From Thermofilum sp. (GTDB taxonomy: Archaea; Thermoproteota; Thermoprotei; Thermofilales; Thermofilaceae): a DNA stretch of 25,671 nt. Location of the stretch: positions 1 through 25,671 of the forward strand of contig JAJHRM010000013.1 of NCBI GenBank assembly GCA_020832965.1, in the 5' to 3' direction. The notes beneath the pieces are model-generated. The model was given only the letters and a program-made list of their open reading frames with translations, ran no database searches and had not been told where the DNA came from. Numbering within the stretch: the stretch's first letter is position 1; each line of letters starts with the position of its first letter. A program made the translations under genes and the position numbers. This document shows positions 22,464 to 25,671 of the stretch, piece by piece.

Positions 22464-24185
22464 TCACCTCCTACCAAACCTTCTATACGCAAAATACAGT
22501 GCTATGACAACAACAACGACGATCACAGCAGCTAGGTAGAGTATGGACTGCTGCGGCTTAACAAATACGTGGAGGTCCCTGGACGTTTGTGGCAGCTGGT
22601 CTGCGTTAACAATGAAAGTCAGGTAGTAGTCCCCCGTGTTTATGTCGCCCGTTGTCGTGAGGGTGACTGTGAATGTCGTTGTCTCGCCTGGCTTTAAAAC
22701 CAAGACGTTCACCGGGTCCACGTTAACCGTGAAGCCGCTGAGCACGCTTGTGAATGCCAGGTTCAGGTTTGTCAGGCTGCTGTAGCCCGTGTTTTGGACC
22801 TGGACCTGGAATGTCTGTGTCGTGCCCGGCACCATTTCTAGGTAGAAGTTCTGCGTAACAAACGAGAGCTTGTATGTGCCCATTACTCCGAGGCTTAGCT
22901 GTGCCTTGTCAGTACTGGGGCCGCACGAGGTAGTGAGGATTAGGGGTATTGTTGTAGGTTCAACTGCCGGAGGTATTGTTACTGCTAGGACTAAGCTTGC
23001 CGCCGAGCCAGGCTTCACGTAGACCTGTGAGAGTACGTTTCCCTGGTTGTCTGTTATTTGCCACTTGTAGCCGCTGGGCAGGCCTGAGAGGTTGAATGAT
23101 GCTAGGCAGTCAGCTGTACCAGTGTTGCTCAGGGTGAAAGGGAACTTTGCCGTCGAGCCTGCGTACGCGTCTACGTGTGGAGCGTTGAAGCTTAGTGATA
23201 TGAGCGGGGTCCCGGTAACGACTTGGACTTGGAAGGCTAGGGACTCGGCGAAGTACGGGTCCCGCCCCACAATTTTGAGCAGTACCGGGTAGGTGCCTTG
23301 CAGGGCTTCTTTGGGGATAGAGACTTTTAGGACTAGCTGCAGTGATTGGCCTGGGTCAAGCTGTATGCTTGCGACAGCGTTGCCGCTTGAATCCACTATG
23401 CTTGCTGTCCACTCTGTTGGCAGGCTGAGCTGGAGGTCTGCTGTAAACATCTTTGAAATGGTATTTGAGATTCTTACGGGTATGGTTATGACTGCTCCAG
23501 GTGAAGCAGTGACCGAAGTGGTTTGGGAGCTGAGAATACCCAGTGAGCCATTCATCACTCTCACGTAAATAGTAATAGTTCTCGGAATGGTAGTATTCAG
23601 GAACACGTTTACTCTGCACTTCGATGCCTGCTGGTATGGAGCCCAAATTCTCAACTGTAGGCTAATAGAGTCGCCCGGGTTAATTGAAGCTTTTGTGACG
23701 TACATTGACCCTTGAACAAAGTCGACTGTGAGCTTGCAGTCGGCCATTGCAGAGAGATCTACTTCCTCGGTCCTGGAACCCTTATTAGTAATCGTAAATG
23801 GAAGGTAGACATAGCTTAGTGCTGGAATAGTAACATTCCTAACTGGCAGGGAGTACTGGACACTGTATTCGAGGGTTATGTTTCCGAGGAATATCGTGTA
23901 GCTAGTCTTCCCAATAGTAAATTGTACAGACTTCTCCGCATAGCCGCTCTTTGAAACCCTTAAAGTATATGTTCCTGACAATAGGGGGATCTGGAAGAAG
24001 CCGTTTGCTCCCGTGCAAGCCACGGCTACTACAGCATTGTTTGAGTCCAGTATTGTTATGACTGCTCCGCTAACTGGGTTCCCGCTAGGGTCAATTACGT
24101 AGCCATTTACTCCTGCTTCCGCGTATATTAGCTGAGCTAGAAAGATCATTGCCATTAAGGCGACTACTAGATTATTTTTCTTCAT
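22464..24185 (-). CDS. Secreted, membrane-anchored NEW3-domain protein with carboxypeptidase-regulatory-like domain
   Basis: 573 residues. A signal peptide at 1-22 (LVVALMAMIFLAQLIYAEA) is followed by a carboxypeptidase regulatory-like beta-sandwich (about 24-97; GYVIDPSGNPVSGAVITI). Then come three or four NEW3-like Ig repeats, each with a PG(D/Q/E)S or PGTT turn (e.g. INPGDSISLQLRI, LDPGQSLQLVLKV). A C-terminal transmembrane helix (about 547-565) with basic tail RRFGRR anchors it, placing the bulk outside the cell. It is the first gene of the ABC operon and probably an accessory or surface partner of the exporter. A TATA candidate (TTTTTAAAAAT, minus, near 24210-24219) gives a leader of only a few bases. 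Confidence 0.88.
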   Translation of the reverse strand: MKKNNLVVALMAMIFLAQLIYAEAGVNGYVIDPSGNPVSGAVITILDSNNAVVAVACTGANGFFQIPLLSGTYTLRVSKSGYAEKSVQFTIGKTSYTIFLGNITLEYSVQYSLPVRNVTIPALSYVYLPFTITNKGSRTEEVDLSAMADCKLTVDFVQGSMYVTKASINPGDSISLQLRIWAPYQQASKCRVNVFLNTTIPRTITIYVRVMNGSLGILSSQTTSVTASPGAVITIPVRISNTISKMFTADLQLSLPTEWTASIVDSSGNAVASIQLDPGQSLQLVLKVSIPKEALQGTYPVLLKIVGRDPYFAESLAFQVQVVTGTPLISLSFNAPHVDAYAGSTAKFPFTLSNTGTADCLASFNLSGLPSGYKWQITDNQGNVLSQVYVKPGSAASLVLAVTIPPAVEPTTIPLILTTSCGPSTDKAQLSLGVMGTYKLSFVTQNFYLEMVPGTTQTFQVQVQNTGYSSLTNLNLAFTSVLSGFTVNVDPVNVLVLKPGETTTFTVTLTTTGDINTGDYYLTFIVNADQLPQTSRDLHVFVKPQQSILYLAAVIVVVVVIALYFAYRRFGRR

Positions 24186-24433
24186 AGCGCATTAAGGAAG
24201 ACCCACCTATTTTTAAAAACCATGTACGAAAAATCTATCCAGAGTGTTGAAAAGCTAGCTCTTATCATTCAAACATGTTGCTGTTTCGCAGTGGAAGGAT
24301 GCCACTTAAAGCTGACCCTCATTAATGCTAAGTAAGATTTTCCGCAACTTAGCCTTGTGTTCATGCAGCACTGCTATTTACAGCGCCATGCTACTGAGAA
24401 ACTAATAGCTCTAAGCGTGCACGTAGAGATAAG

Positions 24434-24441
24434 CATTTATA
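24434..24441 (+). promoter_or_regulatory. TATA box of the small membrane protein gene
   Basis: CATTTATA with purines just upstream (AGATAAG), centred 25 bases before the ATG at 24463. This is the spacing expected for a leaderless archaeal message. Confidence 0.5.
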
Positions 24442-24462
24442 GGCATAGCAGGAGTTACGCAT

Positions 24463-24963
24463 ATGCTGAGCACAGCGGAGGCACTGGTTTTAGCCCTCAT
24501 CGGCTTCGTCACCGCCGTCTGGGGCTACAGGCTTGCAAGGCTCTGGGTTTCCCTTGTATCCGGCGTAGCCCTGGGATACGTATTTTACCTATACTCCACC
24601 CCTCAGCTCAAGGCAACCCTAACTCCAGTGGTTCTCTTCATTCTAGGCTTCATGGCGGGGGCCATGATCGGCTTCACGGTATTCAAGCTCGCGATCTCCG
24701 CGCTGGCTGGCTACGCTTTGACCCGGTCCCTGGTTAGCGCGGGGCTTTTCCTCGCCGACGAGTCCTCCTTAATCGTGCTGACGGTGGTTTTCGCGATGAT
24801 CCTCTACGCGGTTGTCGACAAGCTGCTCCCGCTGGTGTTCGCACTTGCGGGGGCTGCCCTGCTATTCATAGCCCTGGCCGAGATGCACGTACCAGCGGTC
24901 CCGGCAACGATACTTGCAGCTCTGACGATTGCTGTGGGGCTCTACAAGAATTTAAAGAGGTAA
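24463..24963 (+). CDS. Small polytopic membrane protein, unknown function
   Basis: 166 residues, almost entirely hydrophobic, with about six or seven short helices broken by glycines and a basic end (LYKNLKR). It resembles DUF4203/TMEM198-like proteins in general look, but I am not sure of the family. The start ATG is placed by the promoter: TATA CATTTATA at 24434-24441 predicts transcription at about 24463, so the message is leaderless. It converges with the TrmO-like gene, leaving two bases between them, and has no evident functional neighbour. Confidence 0.78.
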   Translation: MLSTAEALVLALIGFVTAVWGYRLARLWVSLVSGVALGYVFYLYSTPQLKATLTPVVLFILGFMAGAMIGFTVFKLAISALAGYALTRSLVSAGLFLADESSLIVLTVVFAMILYAVVDKLLPLVFALAGAALLFIALAEMHVPAVPATILAALTIAVGLYKNLKR

Positions 24964-24965
24964 AG

Positions 24966-25526
24966 CTAACGCTCCGAGTTTCGGCTGTGCAAGGCATCCT
25001 CCCCTAGCACCTCCCGTATCCTCCGCTGCAGCCTCTCATGCCACTCCGGCACCTCGAAGCTCCTGACGACCCTGCCCGCGTCATAGGGCTTGATGTCCAG
25101 GACGGGTGTTCCATCGAACAGGTCGATCCTCTCAACCCTCAACTTGTTGCCCTCGATGCTCTTCAACCTCAGAATGGAGAGGGCTAGCGGGTTTGGGCGG
25201 TGGGGGCTGTCCGTGGCGAAGACGCCCACCTCAGGCAGCTCCTCCAGGGGGATTCCCAGCCTTGAGAGCCTCCTGGGCCTCACCCTTAGAACTTTCCTCT
25301 GAGGCTCCGAAACCCTGTCCAGGTAGGCGATCACGATTATGTGGGAGAAGCCTTCGAGCCCGGCGAGCCCCTCAGTGTACTCGGGCAGCACTTCTACGAA
25401 GCCCTCCACTCCCTTCCAGGAGCTCTTCACCTCCTCGTCGCTGTAAACGTGGCGGATGTAGCCGATGGGTTTTAATGCGATCACAGCCCTAAGCACGCGT
25501 CCAGGTAAGTAAAGCTTTCTAAACAC
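24966..25526 (-). CDS. trmO: TrmO-family tRNA (t6A37) N6-methyltransferase
   Basis: 186 residues of the TrmO/TsaA/YaeB family. Motifs in order: LKPIGYI near 18, GLEGFSHIIVIAYLD near 55, GVFATDSPHRPNPLALS near 100 and DLFDGTPVLDIKPY near 136. The bacterial enzyme uses SAM to methylate N6-threonylcarbamoyladenosine at position 37 of some tRNAs; archaeal members are assigned by homology. The start is uncertain: GTG 25526 gives a 14-residue N-terminal extension, while GTG 25484 would begin just before the conserved PIGYI as in most relatives. A TATA-like AATATTTGAA at 25541-25550 (minus) favours the first if leaderless. Confidence 0.88.
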   Translation of the reverse strand: MFRKLYLPGRVLRAVIALKPIGYIRHVYSDEEVKSSWKGVEGFVEVLPEYTEGLAGLEGFSHIIVIAYLDRVSEPQRKVLRVRPRRLSRLGIPLEELPEVGVFATDSPHRPNPLALSILRLKSIEGNKLRVERIDLFDGTPVLDIKPYDAGRVVRSFEVPEWHERLQRRIREVLGEDALHSRNSER

Positions 25527-25604
25527 TCGCTGTGGAGAGCTTCAAATATTACTCCAGGAAATACTAAGAGTGCATTTAAAAGCATTGATGTCGGCAGCAT
25601 CAGC

Positions 25605-25671
25605 GTGCTAGAGGAGCCGGAGAGGGGTCTCGAAGCATTGCTGCCCACTCCCGCGGGCTGTGTGCAATTGT
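25605..25671 (+). CDS. Possible start of a leaderless gene, cut by the window end
   Basis: A GTG at 25605 opens a frame without stop to the last base (22 codons, beginning MLEEPERGLEALL). TATA CATTTAAAAG at 25573-25582 predicts transcription at about 25602, matching a leaderless GTG start. No family can be recognised from so short a piece. Confidence 0.3.
   Translation, partial: MLEEPERGLEALLPTPAGCVQL

Noticed and set aside
25106..25492. 128-codon plus-strand ORF
   Set aside because: Antisense to the trmO gene with Arg/Pro/Ser-rich shadow composition.

Overview
The window reads as chromosomal DNA of a thermophilic crenarchaeote (Thermoproteota; Thermofilum-like is my guess, not proven). Reasons: many genes have an AT-rich TATA box about 25-35 bases upstream and little or no leader; GTG and TTG starts are frequent; tight operons overlap by 1-4 bases; and several families are typical of archaea (ThiD-ThiN fusion, split LplA/LplB lipoate ligase, LipS-type lipoyl synthase pair, archaeal AAA ATPase of the PF01637 kind, HEPN protein). 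No tRNA, rRNA, CRISPR array or complete insertion sequence was seen.

Layout. 1-1800: an AAA ATPase (minus) preceded by a tandem palindromic site, then a frame-broken HEPN gene (plus). 1748-4229 (minus): thiamine salvage operon thiDN - thiW - small P-loop NTPase. 4230-4960: a decay zone with the N-terminal remnant of a second ATPase of the same family as the first, plus another broken ORF. 4961-7653 (plus): YkoE-YkoD-YkoC type ECF importer, predicted to bring in a thiamine precursor. 7779-8789 (minus): zinc alcohol dehydrogenase. 8917-9585 (minus): TenA thiaminase II, divergent from a DUF2099 / methanogenesis-marker-8-like gene (9660-10541, plus).

10622-16100 (minus): an acetoin dehydrogenase-type cluster, in transcription order E1-alpha (acoA), E1-beta (acoB), AcoX, a 2,3-butanediol dehydrogenase-like enzyme, a free-standing lipoyl domain, and an E2 catalytic domain without lipoyl or subunit-binding domain. 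No E3 is present. 16237-17315 (minus): lipoate ligase in two pieces (LplA, LplB). 17388-19216 (plus), divergent from lplA over one near-palindromic TATA box: two radical SAM proteins matching the archaeal LipS1/LipS2 lipoyl synthase pair. 19339-20243 (minus): polytopic membrane protein plus winged-helix protein. 20603-24185 (minus): ABC-2 exporter operon with a signal-peptide, NEW3-repeat, membrane-anchored protein. 24463-24963 (plus): small polytopic membrane protein. 24966-25526 (minus): TrmO-like tRNA methyltransferase. The last 67 bases may begin another leaderless gene.

How it fits together. The central enzyme, a TPP- and lipoate-dependent 2-oxoacid/acetoin dehydrogenase, is flanked by supply lines for both of its cofactors: thiamine salvage and import on the left (ThiDN, ThiW, YkoEDC, TenA) and lipoyl synthesis and attachment on the right (LplA/LplB, LipS pair). 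This cofactor-plus-enzyme neighbourhood, with E2 split into separate lipoyl and catalytic proteins, is the most interesting system in the window. The function assignments come from motif recognition by eye, not from database searches.
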